Of a DNA stretch of 64,000 nt, positions 12,172 to 23,281 are shown piece after piece. Origin of the DNA: Kudoa neothunni. Taxonomy: Eukaryota; Cnidaria. Each line of letters starts with the position of its first letter. The first letter of the stretch is position 1. The position numbers were made by a program, and so were the translations under genes. The stretch lies in contig OZ199838.1 in NCBI GenBank assembly GCA_964304625.1, positions 5,642,001 through 5,706,000 of the forward strand, read 5' to 3'. The notes below the pieces were generated by a model, which had not been told where the DNA came from, ran no database searches, and saw nothing but the letters and a program-made list of their open reading frames with translations.

Positions 12172-13318
12172 TAATTAAAACCATTATCTTGTTATCAAGC
12201 GTTTTGTGAGTTAGTGTAGGTTTCGAATCATTCTCTAATGGATGCTAGGGAATATTTACTTTTGTGGAGCTCAGTCCATTATTCTGCCCGGAAAGATAAG
12301 ATATTTCCGATGTCTATCTTCGGAAAGGAAACAAAATGTGTAATCATTACAAAACAATAAACCCATTCACAATTTGTTTAATGATGATATAGTTTGATTT
12401 TATTTGAAAAAAATATAACCTAATGGGTTTTCATTTTTCTTTTTTATCAAGACTGGTTCGACTAAATGATTATTTTTGTAACAATATGGGCACCACAACA
12501 ACTCTTCGGCCCCAAAAAAAGGAGAAACGTTTATAGTTCATTACATAAATCCTGAATATAATGTGAGATACACTGATGCTCTTGTAATTGTGTTTTTGCA
12601 GGAGCAGTTGAACATAAATTTTGATTAAATTTTTTCTGGGATAAATCTGTTCCCTAATTTCTTCATGATCATCGAGATTTTATTAGCCGTTAGTAACTGG
12701 TTCATTTTTTGGTAAAAATGATCTTTATAATCTGAACTAAGGTTCTGATTCAAGGCGAAAACTTCCAAGCTATGCATAATTATTTGGTTTTATAGTCAGA
12801 AACATCGAATGACAATTAGAAAATATAGGCGGCTATTGCCGGCTTTGTAGACACATAAGGACATTCTTACAATTGTGTCTGGATGCCTTTAACGTACATA
12901 AAGCTTTTTTAGTAAATTTTACGCATGATTAAATATAAAAGGTTTGATAAGTATGTATATTAAAAATATGTGCATCGCCACAAGAAGAAATTAAAAAATA
13001 AAAATCAAACAATAATTCAATTGGACCAAAATAAATATGATTTTAATTACACCCAATACCTTGGTAAGTATGGCGCCTTCTTAAGAATTTTTTGGCGTGT
13101 TGGAAATTGCTTTTTAGATTTTGTTGTGTAACCGAATGAGTTACATTTTTTATTCTTTATTGCAATTCGCTGGTTCTAGACTAGTGTCCAATTCCTCTCA
13201 CATTATTTTTATTTGTGAAAATACCTCCTCTGAAATATTCTTGAGTTTACTCAAAAACTCTTGAAAAATTATGTGGTTGACATCACCAAATATTGCATCT
13301 TAACCTACCATCTTTAAT
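12172..13318. other. AT-rich, nothing recognised
   Basis: No open frame of note, no inverted repeat and no RNA gene seen. A short GC-richer stretch near 12490-12530 is unassigned. Confidence 0.5.
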
Positions 13319-14100
13319 TTGTTAACAGCGAGTATCGTGATGATGTTTCCCTCTGTTATTTTTCAACATTTGGCTAGGTGTTGTTTCGGCATGCGATCGT
13401 CCGTGGAGCTGTTCATAAAGAATTTAAAAACATTGTTGGCGAGAAACGAAACGTCGGAATCTAATTGTTGGAGGAATTCCCCAATGGATAATAAGCAAAA
13501 TTTACAAAGAAGTCAGCAGTTCTTACCACATACTGTGAGATCGGCTGTAACATAACGCTGTTGTAAGCGAAATTTGGGAGAACTTTTAATGAGGGAGATT
13601 TTTTTAATAAATGCATTATTGATGGCTCTGAATCTTATGACGGTTCAGTGAAAAATTTTATTTCTTTCGTCTGATGTAAAAAGGTAACTTACAAAAAAGT
13701 AGAAAACTCTGCCTACTTCTCTTTGTTCTTGGATGAGTCAACTGATATTGGCTCAGCTACACAGTTATATGTTATTGCTCTTGATATTTCAGATTCGTTG
13801 AAGATTGCTGGGGAGCTAATTGGAATGGGTTCCATGAAATGTAAACCACTACAAACAGCGGTATTTTGGAAAGGATGTTCCAATTACGCAACGATGTTTC
13901 ATTAAAATTTACACCATTTGTAAACGTAACAATAGATAATGCATCAGCCATGGTAGGTAAGACAAATGGACTTCTAGCTCTTTTATTGAAGCATCGAGGA
14001 AACCAACGGAAACAGTTTCTAAAGCTTCATTGTATTATTTATCCGTAATACTTTTGCAGTAAAGTGCTTGGGTTTCAGTCATTAATGCAATGTTTCCCAA
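13319..14100 (+). pseudogene. hAT transposase relic (ZBED/GTF2IRD2-like type)
   Basis: Plus-strand pieces in several frames. The best blocks are FLDESTDIGSATQLYV (13723 on), a close match to the LDESTD core of ZBED5/GTF2IRD2-related hAT transposases, then TIDNASAMVGKTNGLLALL (about 13930-13990) and LKLHCIIYP (about 14020-14045), which correspond in order to the TDGAPAMVG and HCIIHQ blocks of that group. Between and around them the frame is lost several times. It stops short of the C-terminal dimerisation domain. Not the same subfamily as the whole hAT at 7497-11047, which lacks the LDESTD block. Confidence 0.75.
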
Positions 14101-14391
14101 CCATTTTTTGCCTTGACCCCATATTTTTCCGAAAAAATATCTAGTGACTCACGTAAATATTGATAATTTTTAGTCGAATTAAACGTTAGAAAATTTATTT
14201 TTTTAATAATGTTTATATTAAATATATATAAAAACCTTATAATCATTAAAATTACATACGTATTATACTAGTATTTTTACGCGAAAAACAATTCGGCTCT
14301 AATTTTGGGGGGAGTTTTTACATTTTAACGGCACCTTTTTAAATAATGCTATGAACCATCAAATTTTTCATGTTTACTTTTTAATCATTAA

Positions 14392-15592
14392 CCTTCTAAC
14401 GATATTGAGGTCGAATCGACCCTAAAATATAATTGAATAACGTATAACTTTTTTTCTCATAGTTCCTATTTTCTTGAATTCAAGCTATTCCTTATAAATA
14501 TATTCTTCTATGTAACTGGGGAAAATTGGATAATTTAGGTTTTTTTATGTTGTCAAAATTTGAAGGATACCCTCCAACGATCATTTAGGTTAGATTCCAT
14601 CCCAACTTTTTATTTCATCATTATGTACATAAATTTCATTAAATTTGTTACGCGAGATATTTAAAAAATCTACAGACAGAATTCTAAGGAAAATCAAAAT
14701 TAATCCTTGAACTAATCTTACGCAACCTAATCGAACATTGTTCGTGCACAATTTCGGCGATCGATTACATTAGATAATATCAAATATTTTTTCCTTCAGT
14801 GTTAATTTAGTATCAGGATAACATCCATGAATTCTAAATTTAATTTTTTATTCCATTACGATTAGTCTTCTGGTAGTGAATATGAGGATGTTAAAACTGA
14901 GGATCTCTCAAGAAACTGATGACGACGATCTGGGTATATACGATAATTCATTTATTAGCACATATGAGTTAGTTTAGAATCTTACAAAAAGATCTACATC
15001 AATAATAAGTGCAGAAAATATTTTTTTGAATTCTCCGCCGCACTCAACAATCTATACGACGTTGAGAGTAGAATCAATGCTTGATTGTTGTTATTTGTGG
15101 ATTGTGCAATTGCCATTTTTTGCATCGATCAGTTAGTTAGACATTTCATTGAGTGTTTCAAAATTGAAAAAAATAAACCACGAGAAATAATATATTACTT
15201 AGGAAGTCTTATGTTACGGATAAACACTGGAATGCGTTATTTTTTTACGTGCACAAAGTCATAAAGCTACCTTTGATGTTTGTTTAAATTTCGGTAAAAT
15301 TTCTCTAAAATTGTAATAACTAACACCATTAAATTAGTTTGTATAGATGAATCTCATTTCACAGTGTAGTCGCCGCTTCCGCAGTATGTAATACTAGCGA
15401 TATGTAGCGAAGTTGTCTGAATCCGTACATTAACGGATTATCGAAGATTAATGGGTTAGTAAACTTTAATTTACTCAAAACTTCCTCGATAGATTTCTTA
15501 CATACTTTATAAACCGAATTAAAATATTTTTTAGTAAAGTAAAATAAAATGAAAACGTGGGGTCGATTCGACCCCAAATGATCGTTAGAGGA
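14392..15592 (+). mobile_element. piggyBac-type element, internally decayed (copy A)
   Basis: Bounded by TTAA at 14388-14391 and 15593-15596. The left end reads CCTTCTAACGATATTGAGG, the right end read inward TCCTCTAACGATCATTTGGGG, so the terminal inverted repeats correspond. The near-palindrome GGTCGAATCGACC lies next to each end. A second copy of the end module (CCTCCAACGATCATTTAGG) starts at 14571, 179 bp inside. At about 14870-14960 the plus strand encodes a short acidic stretch (SGSEYEDVKTEDLS), like the N-terminus of piggyBac transposases; the catalytic core is absent. It is a homologue of the element at 42693-44053, in opposite orientation. Confidence 0.82.
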
Positions 15593-15854
15593 TTAACACT
15601 GGTTCCTCATATTTTAATTATTGGTTTTATGTTTCCAGTATTAATAATTTTTTCAGGAATCTAGCATTTTGTCCCCAAAGATGCAATAAATATAAACAAA
15701 GTTACAAGTTATTAGTATTTGTTAACTTTTTACCCCCACATTCAATTAAACAATCACGCAATATACTTTATTTATACAAATTGGACAATTCCAAAAGTTC
15801 TATAAGAGATTAAACCCATTAATAATTCTATTTTGATTTATTATCAGCAAATTA

Positions 15855-15898
15855 TGGGCGATTCGTCAATACGATCTTTCAACCTTTCGAATCGCCCA
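15855..15898. repeat. Perfect 11-bp stem hairpin
   Basis: TGGGCGATTCG (15855-15865) pairs exactly with CGAATCGCCCA (15888-15898) across a 22-nt loop, in otherwise AT-rich sequence. Function unknown; it may be a transposon end or a remnant of a palindromic repeat. Confidence 0.5.
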
Positions 15899-16417
15899 AA
15901 AAAATGAAAACTACATAAATTTTAATTTTGATTATAACTTGAAATAAATGCTAAGGGTGTCTTAACATCATTAAAGGAAAACCAAACAGCTATAAAATAT
16001 CCTTATTGATAGTAACAAACAAATCAGTTATTGTTGTTGTAAGTATTAATGATAAATGAGCCTAAAAAATGTTTTTATTACAATTTATAATATTTCTTGC
16101 GAAAACAAACAGCCAAAAGACAATAAAAAAATGTTCATTCTAATATTTTGACATATATAATAATCAAATGATGTTTTCACCTATCAAATTATCGGATATT
16201 TTATGAGTGGAAACTTTGGTTGATAAGATAGAATTAAAACTAACGAACTTCATATTTTGATAGATTTAAGTTGTCCAAAACCTAAATAATCATTAATTAA
16301 TTTTTATTTTCATAAGGATTAACAATATAAACTTTTAGGTCTTACGGTACCAATCATGGTGATTTCAATAACTCAATGGGAACCCTGGGGTTGATGATTT
16401 TGACCCAGGTTTTTAAT

Positions 16418-16870
16418 TCATAGACTAAGTTTTGTTAAGGCCAACCGTAAATCGGAGCGCTTGGATATTTCCGGGCGGGTTCTTTTTGATTGTAATAATT
16501 CGCTTATTGCGCTAAAGCCGCATTCCATTAGATATGACGAGGGAAAGGGTAATAACAACTCTCTTGCCATTGATGAGAACTTTAGATAAGTTTTGTGCAC
16601 TTCATCACTGAGCCATATATATTTTCCCTTAATTTGAATAGATTCTTTATCGAATCATCATTCTTCAAATACGAAGGCTCTTCTTAATATTGAATTTTGG
16701 CGTTAGATAGTTCAGCCATCGTAGATTAAGTTAACCGGGAAGGAAAAGAGATAGTTTGTAGATCTTTGAATCTTTCGTTAAACTCGTTTATTAATGAATT
16801 TAGGTGATCAATAATTATAATCAAAGACTGAGGGGTAACGTCACATTTAACCAGTAAAAATTACTGTAAT
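16418..16870 (-). pseudogene. C-terminal part of a ZBED5-like hAT transposase relic
   Basis: Minus-strand reading from about 16870 gives LINEFNERFKDLQTISFPSR, then in the open stretch 16600-16418 LLLPFPSSYLMECGFSAISE and KRSDLRLALTKL. These are the characteristic closing blocks of the ZBED5/FAM200-related hAT group (the dimerisation domain with the YLVECGFS motif). There is at least one frame change and a stop between the two blocks. It is the tail of the same element whose front half lies at 18230-19380; the Mutator-like relic at 17.0-18.2 kb separates them. Confidence 0.8.
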
Positions 16871-17019
16871 TTAAATGAGATAAATTTTTTTGTACAAACT
16901 TCGCCAAACGTACCTTGTTGACTACGATGGTTTGGAATAACATAGAAAAAATAATTGTTTATGAAAAACTAGAATAAGTAAATGAAATAAATGATCTAAT
17001 CTATACACTAATTATACAG

Positions 17020-18220
17020 TTTTGCCAAAGTTTTAACATAGAATAATCCATAATAGCGCGTATAATTTTCGCACGCCACCTTTATTTGTTCCATTTTCTC
17101 ATTTGTTTTATTCTTAGTAGAACTTTTTAATGGATTGACCATTAAAAATTCTATTTCTTGCTCGTTAACGCTTTGGCATTCTTGCACCTTTTCTACAAAA
17201 TTATTCAGTCCGAATGTGACTGCTCAAACAAGGCTTTAAAACGCTTATGGAAGTTTTCCGCATTGTTCGAGGTTAGTGGTAAATTTTCCATGATTCATTT
17301 GTAGGAGTTCTGAGCCGGTATAGGATACTTACCACCATATAGGAAATTTTTGTCGAAATAATATTGAAATGGCTCTAATGATACATCAGTTATTTCCATA
17401 GATTCTATCTTCAATTTTTCATATTCTGCTAGAACATTTTCCTCAGGAACGAATGTCAACGAAGTAATGGATTTTATTAAAATTCTAAATTCAACATTAT
17501 GTCTGTAAATATATGCGATACCAAATTTTTGTAATTTCCTCCAAACGCACTGCCCTAAATGAAAAGTACAAAAATAGATGCAATTTTTGATGTTTTTTTA
17601 AAGGCATGAAAAGAGGAATATTCAAAATCAATAATTATATTAGATGGAATTTTTATATTAATTTGGTTGAGTAATGTGCTCATTAATATATTATAAGATC
17701 ATAAATTCTTGGTTGCCATTAAAACAAAAATCAGAGGAAAAAATTTATCGAAGATTCTTCCACTAGGGGTGTAGAACTGTAAAAAATCTCTCGGGGAGAC
17801 ATCAATAGTTCCATCTGCTATCATTATAGCGGAATTATTTAAATGCTCAATGTTCTCCTTGGTTATAAAAATTACATTTCGCCGAGAATCATTCGAGACA
17901 GAGTTATAAAAGCAGAATTTTCCACCTCACAATGTATTTATCTGATTTTCACAAAAATTTAAAATATTGGATATTGTAACATTCCCCCTTTTTCTTCCGT
18001 TTTGTATATTTTTATAAATATTTCTTTTGTTAATTATTGACAAATTATTTATAATCTAACTTACTGTAGCCAAGATAAAAACTTTACGAGTAGAATATTG
18101 TGTTGATTACGCAATTTCCTTAATTTTAAAATTTGGTTGAACATTATCAATATCCGTTTCTGACATAACGTGATTATGTAATATTGATTCTTGAACAAAC
18201 GTTATATCATCTGAATTATT
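17020..18220 (-). pseudogene. Mutator-like (MULE) transposase relic nested in the hAT
   Basis: Read on the minus strand: NIEHLNNSAIMIADGTIDVS (about 17870-17810; ADGT holds the first catalytic Asp), then FHLGQCVWRKLQKFG (about 17560-17515, the CxxH/HxxQ-VWRK block typical of MULE DDE domains), SITSLTFVPEENVLAEYEKL (about 17480-17420), YFDKNFLYGG and NLPLTSNNAENFHKRFKALF (about 17290-17235), then a Lys-rich tail to about 17020. The order is that of a Mutator-like transposase of the type found in many invertebrates. Several stops and frame changes are present. Because hAT sequence of one element continues on both sides, this MULE inserted into an existing hAT. Confidence 0.8.
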
Positions 18221-18229
18221 AGTTTTTGC

Positions 18230-19380
18230 TCGCCCTTTACAGCTTCTAAATGCACATCTCCAGGGTTGTTTCTTAGATGTTTATTTATCTTTTACATATA
18301 CAAAATTTCGTCATGCCAAATTAAACGTTGTAACGAATCAAAAAATCATCGTTTTAGTTTCAATGAGAGTAATTTTTAGACTCTAAAGTTGCATATTCAG
18401 ACATCGAAGCATATAAAATATATCCGCTAAATAGCTCACAAGTGCCTTACCTTCCGTTGTTGATAGCGGCTTCATCTCACTTTTATCAGCGAAGAATCAA
18501 CTGAGACCATCAAATAACTCCATAAATCTTTTGAGGCAGCTCCCGCTAGATGACCACCTCACTTCTGTACGTAGAAATAGCCTTACATACTCGGCATTTT
18601 ATTCCAAACAAAATTGCTTAAATAAGCGTTCAGCCTTTGGATTTTCCTGGGTCGTATTAACACACAATTACAACTCTCAAAATTTGATTTAGTTTAATCG
18701 AGAATTTCTTCCCCACTAAATTTTCCCTGTGCATCACATAATGAATATTTAAAATATTTGGATTTTCATCTTTAACCATTTTAAACATCCATTATTCTTA
18801 CCCATCATGGCAGGTGCCCCGTCTGCTGCAACGGATACAATATTTTCAATTGGAATTTTATTTACATCCAAATAATTTTTGAGTTTGTTAAATATATCTT
18901 TCGAAGTTGTGGTTATTTCTAACAACTCACAAAACAGCATTTCTTCTTGGAAATCCTCATTATCAATGTATCTTACATACGTCAGCAATAAAGTTTCACT
19001 ACTGCGAACTGTAGATTCGTCTAACTGCTGTGAAAGTTTTTGCACTCTCAACTTATCTATTAATTGAAGTTCCACATCTATTCCCATTTCGTCAATTCGT
19101 TTTGATACGGTATTATTGCTAAGAAGCATCAAATCAATATTACCACTGTCTTTTCCCAGCACAGTTTTTACGAGAATCGAAATTGCTGGCTTAATCAATT
19201 TTTCGCCAATAGGATGATTTTTCCTGTTTTTGGAAATAAGAAACGATATTTCGTAGCTAGCTTGTAGTATACGAACATGTAGAAGTTGTTTAGAAGTAAA
19301 GAATGATGAAAGTTTGTTTCGACCTTGAGATTTGTCGGCTAATGATTTAATCGATAGTGACAAATGCCTACCCTAGTATC
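18230..19380 (-). pseudogene. N-terminal and central part of a ZBED5-like hAT transposase relic
   Basis: An open stretch of 204 codons (19363-18749) reads LLHVRILQASYEISFLISKN, HPIGEKLIKPAISILVKTVL, LLSNNTVSKRIDEMGIDVE and QQLDESTVRSSETLLLTYVR, and ends VAADGAPAMMGKNNGCLKWL. This matches ZBED5-type hAT transposases block by block (IGEELILPA, LSNNTVSRRI, LDESTD, TDGAxAMxG). Further decayed blocks continue to about 18230, including RTEVRWSSSGSCLKRFMELF and SYLADIFYMLRCLNM. The usual BED finger upstream is not recognisable. Together with 16418-16870 it formed one element of about 3 kb before the MULE inserted. Confidence 0.85.
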
Positions 19381-19911
19381 GATTCTAAAAATATTCTACA
19401 AGATTTTATAAAATCTTTTAATTCAATAAATAACAATAAAATTGGAATAATTAGAGTTTATAAATGCGTGAAAATTTTTTTTTACAAAGTAAAAAATTTG
19501 TCACGAAAGGGTTAAATAATGATCACATTTATCTAAATAGTTACTCGTATGTGGCGCATTACGGACGAAGAATTTTCGCGTTACGTCACATACATAGTTG
19601 AGTTTTTAAAGTGCCAAAAAATTTAAAGGAAAACTAATTATGTAAAATTTGTTGGCAGGTTAAGAATAATAATATTAAAAATTTACCGTATATCTTTATT
19701 ATCTGATATATTCCTTTTCTTATTGGGAAAACTATTTACGAATAATAACGCAGAACCTGCCCTAAAACTAATCCAGAGCCCTCACTATACCATCAACCCA
19801 TAAATATTTTGAAATATAAAAATAATGAAACAACATATTTAATGAATAAAAAGTGAAACCTTTAGAAAGAACACTGTAAAGATATGTTGATTATATACCG
19901 CTAAAAGTTTG
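19381..19911. other. AT-rich spacer, presumed 3' flank of the chondroitin synthase gene
   Basis: No reading frame or repeat recognised. It must hold the 3' UTR of the minus-strand gene ending at 19912, but I cannot mark a convincing poly(A) signal. Confidence 0.4.
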
Positions 19912-22214
19912 TTACTCAATTCCACTCTTTTTAAATGAGTTAAGCTCTTTGAAACTATTCTTCTGTATGCTTGTTACATTTTTTATCATAGATAGCAATG
20001 TTTTCTTAGAGGCCAAAACGTTGAGACTTGATCCGATACATGCAGCATAATTTCCCATAGTGATAGTACAATTAGACGGGTGATAAAGATGAATGATGTG
20101 GGGGTCAGGAGCCCTAAACACTTCAAATGATGGAAGTAACACAAGTTTTTTGTAAAAATCTAAATCTTCATTGCCCCATTGAAACCAATTTTGAACACCT
20201 CCTGCCCTAATATAATCAGTTCTGAAAATTGAGACAATTCCATAACCATAGGTTCTCCATATGCCGTTATTATAGTGTACGTATTTGGAAAAATCACTTT
20301 GAGAAATGTTGAGGAGTTTCCTATGATATCGAAACTGACTAAAAACTATAGGGAAGTATGCACGTTGACTTTCCAAGGTGTTCAAAATACAATTTCTAAT
20401 GAAAAATCGATCGAAGCACATATCAACATCACATAAAATAAGATGAGAGGTTTGGGGCAGTTGTGAAATAGCCAAATTGAATGCAAAACCCCTCGAAAAA
20501 TGCACTCCTGCATATAGAAATCTGACTTTAACCAATGGATTTGCTACAAAATTCATGGACGCATAAACGTCAACACTTTTCTGATGGTCTCCAAAAATAA
20601 CAAATATCAGGTTTATTGTGGCGATAGAATTTTTAATTGAGTTGACACATTTTAAAAACTGTTGAAATTCTTTCTTTCTTCCCTACAAAATTTAATTTAT
20701 TAACTCAGAGACCAGAGATAAATACTTTTAGTGGAATTAGTATCGCGATATTATTTGGAATAGAAATAAGTTTCTGGCTCGATTGGACAAGATTCATCTT
20801 TTGAACGATTCCCAACCGAAAAGTAGGAGGCAAAGTAACATCACTCATATTCCAAGCATCGGTGAAATAATCAAACAAAATTATAAATCTTGAATTTAAT
20901 TTCGTATTACACCTATTAACTTGAATTAATTCTCTAAATCTTATATTTTCTACCTTGTATGAGGTATTAAGGGTGAAGTTACCACAAGATAATTTTTATT
21001 AGAAAGTATTGAATTGGTTGTTTTGTAAAACAACCTTAAATGTTTATTTTTTTCAATTAATTTGTATATGAGAGAGCTTTTGGGGCGCTTTTGTTTGAGA
21101 TTATTATTTATTTCATTAACTAAAAAATAGCTAAGGAAGAAATCCCGTGTTAACCAAATACTTTTTCCGACCAAAAAGTTAAAATCCTCTTTCAAGAGTG
21201 TATCCATTTCAAACTTGGCCATGAATAAATCCACAAGGTACATCTCGTCGTAATTTTTCAAGGGATGAATAGTGATAGCTTTTGCAAGAAGATGACGATA
21301 CCCCCAGCTCATTTCCATCATGTTTTTGACTCCCAGTGATCTTAGATCAACAAATATATTTTTAAGCTATATTGAAAATAAGCATTCATTTACAATTAAA
21401 AACCTACATCGTAAGAGTGAGTGCAACCAATTTTAGCATGTTTGAAGACACAACGTCCAATTTCGGTGTCTTCATGATTAGACACCACGGTATTTAGGCA
21501 ATCTTCAATGTGTGGCGCAATCAATGCCAATAATGATTTGCTGAAAAGTACTCCTGGACCTCCCATACAATAAGCTAAATTTGGCTTTAAACCAAGTTGA
21601 TTTATTTCGGACATTCTTCCATAACCAGGTGATCCTAATAATCAAGCACAATTAAACTTGCGTTGATGTGACAAGTTTCTTGTCAGGTTCTCAAATCAAT
21701 AGTTACCAAGATAGATTGGCTTTGAAGAGTCGATAAGTTCTACCAACAGTTGTAATCTTTTAGGGTTGACGTAGACGTCATCATCACAGCGAAAAACCCA
21801 TTCGTAATTTCTCATTAAATTATCGTAGAAAAACTTAAGGATATGGAAACTCTTTCTTTGAGGGGGGTATTTTAGGTCGTCAACATCATTCAAAGTGACA
21901 AGATGATAGCGATCGGTGACGTTTGAATTATTTCCAACAAAATACCAAACATGCGATTTAATATCCTTGGCCCATGTTTGATTGATGATATGGTTTGAAT
22001 TCGAAAATTTATGACCGTTGGTAATAATGGCGTAAAAAATCGAAGAACCCATTCCAGTTGGTTCTTTTGGCCGATAAACCTTCTTCAACGTAGGCCAATG
22101 TAACTTCGATAGCAACCCATCAAAGATTCGAATCACAGTCAGTGACAAAACTAGGCCACAGAAAATACTGGTTAGCAGTTTTAAATAATGCCGAACGCAC
22201 CTAATAAAAATCAT
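19912..22214 (-). CDS. Chondroitin sulfate synthase, five exons, 701 aa
   Basis: Golgi type II enzyme that polymerises chondroitin by alternating GlcA and GalNAc transfer. Exons (minus): 22214-21707, 21634-21408, 21366-20954, 20912-20726, 20682-19912; introns 72, 41, 41 and 43 bp, all GT-AG, total 2106 nt in frame. A short basic N-terminus precedes one membrane anchor (about residues 13-31). The N-terminal Fringe-like domain has FRCDDDVYV (Asp 144-146, metal site), LGSPGYGRMSE, CMGGPGVLF (192-200) and HEDTEIGRC (223 on), all hallmark CHSY blocks. The C-terminal CHGN domain has ILCDVDMCF (DVD 530-532), YFPIVFSQF, GIWRTYGYGIVSIF and WGNEDLDFYKK. At 701 residues it is shorter than human CHSY1 (802), mainly in the central linker. 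The homologue in Caenorhabditis is sqv-5. CHSY versus the partner CHPF is not settled by eye, but DDD and DVD are both kept, which favours an active synthase. ATG 22214 is the only start that includes the anchor. Confidence 0.93.
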
Positions 22215-22918
22215 AATTAAGGGGATTGGTATCTTAGTAGAGCAATTTATTTACACACATCGCAAATCCTGGAAAACAAGTCGACGCTTAGATACGAACG
22301 TAGCCTATAAATACCAACTATCTTTGTTACAAGTATGGTTTAATTTCATTATTATGTGCCGAACGTTGCCATATAGCAGCGTCAGATTTTTAAGATAATT
22401 TCTCAATCAGTTTTATATGTACTACCTTTCAATGTATTGTGAAAGATTGAATAAATCATTTTTTTATTAGCGTGTTTGCCTAATTTAAAGATGTATTCCA
22501 AACATAGAAAACTAACGAAATATGAAGAATCGAATTATTTTGGAGAGGATGTAAGGATAACTTGTATTTGACGATTCATATCGATTAAACTAAATTTTTT
22601 CTTTTATCAATTCCGAAGTCAATATTAAAAACAATTAGTTTCTGGAGTTTATCTTTTTTTTCACCTAAAAAGGCCATTCTACATGATCTGTCATAAGGAA
22701 ATGTACAGACCTATAAATGATAACTGTTTCAAGGTTCTAAAAGTAGCCCTATAATGAACATATTGTTAGTGCTCATTGTGCTACAGATATCAAACCTTCG
22801 CTAAGTAATAATAGATTTGATTTAGTAATAATTCTTGATAAAATTTAATATAAATCAAAATTATTAGAATTTAAAAAAATCTATTCATTACTAACTTTAC
22901 GAAACGTAACGTTAATAA
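22215..22918. other. 5' flank of the chondroitin synthase gene
   Basis: AT-rich, no reading frame recognised. Any promoter of the minus-strand gene should lie here; I see no distinctive motif. Confidence 0.4.
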
Positions 22919-23281
22919 TTAAATAGAAAATACAATAAAGAAAAGCTTAAAGGAAAATATTGTCACCCTAATATTCATGAAAGCACAAAACAAGGATAAA
23001 TATTCGCGATAAAATTGGAAATTTTTTCCATAAGCACTATGAGCTGGATATTTGAAGGTAAATTGCCACTTTCTAAGTATTTCTGATATTTCTATTACCA
23101 GAGATAAAAAATTACATCTTGAGACAATGAGGAGCATTTCACCCAATGTAATTACTCCCTTTCCAAAAAATATTATAATCCATAATGGCATGCTAGAATA
23201 GGGGTCACCAACGTTTTTAACTGGCCAACCAAATCTCTGATTTTCATAAGCTTCGACGATCGGATTGAAAGTAATCACCAT
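22919..23281 (-). CDS. Unidentified ORF, possible small membrane protein
   Basis: A 120-codon frame from ATG 23281 to a stop at 22919. It has a mixed, protein-like composition in its first half (EAYENQRFGWPVKNVGDP), a hydrophobic stretch around residues 31-53 (PLWIIIFFGKGVITLGE followed by MLLIV) and a second hydrophobic C-terminal part. I do not recognise a family. It lies 0.7 kb upstream of the chondroitin synthase gene on the same strand. It might be an exon of a larger gene, since host genes here have introns near 45 bp, but I could not find a convincing partner exon. It could also be a chance frame. Confidence 0.3.
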   Translation of the reverse strand: MVITFNPIVEAYENQRFGWPVKNVGDPYSSMPLWIIIFFGKGVITLGEMLLIVSRCNFLSLVIEISEILRKWQFTFKYPAHSAYGKNFQFYREYLSLFCAFMNIRVTIFSFKLFFIVFSI

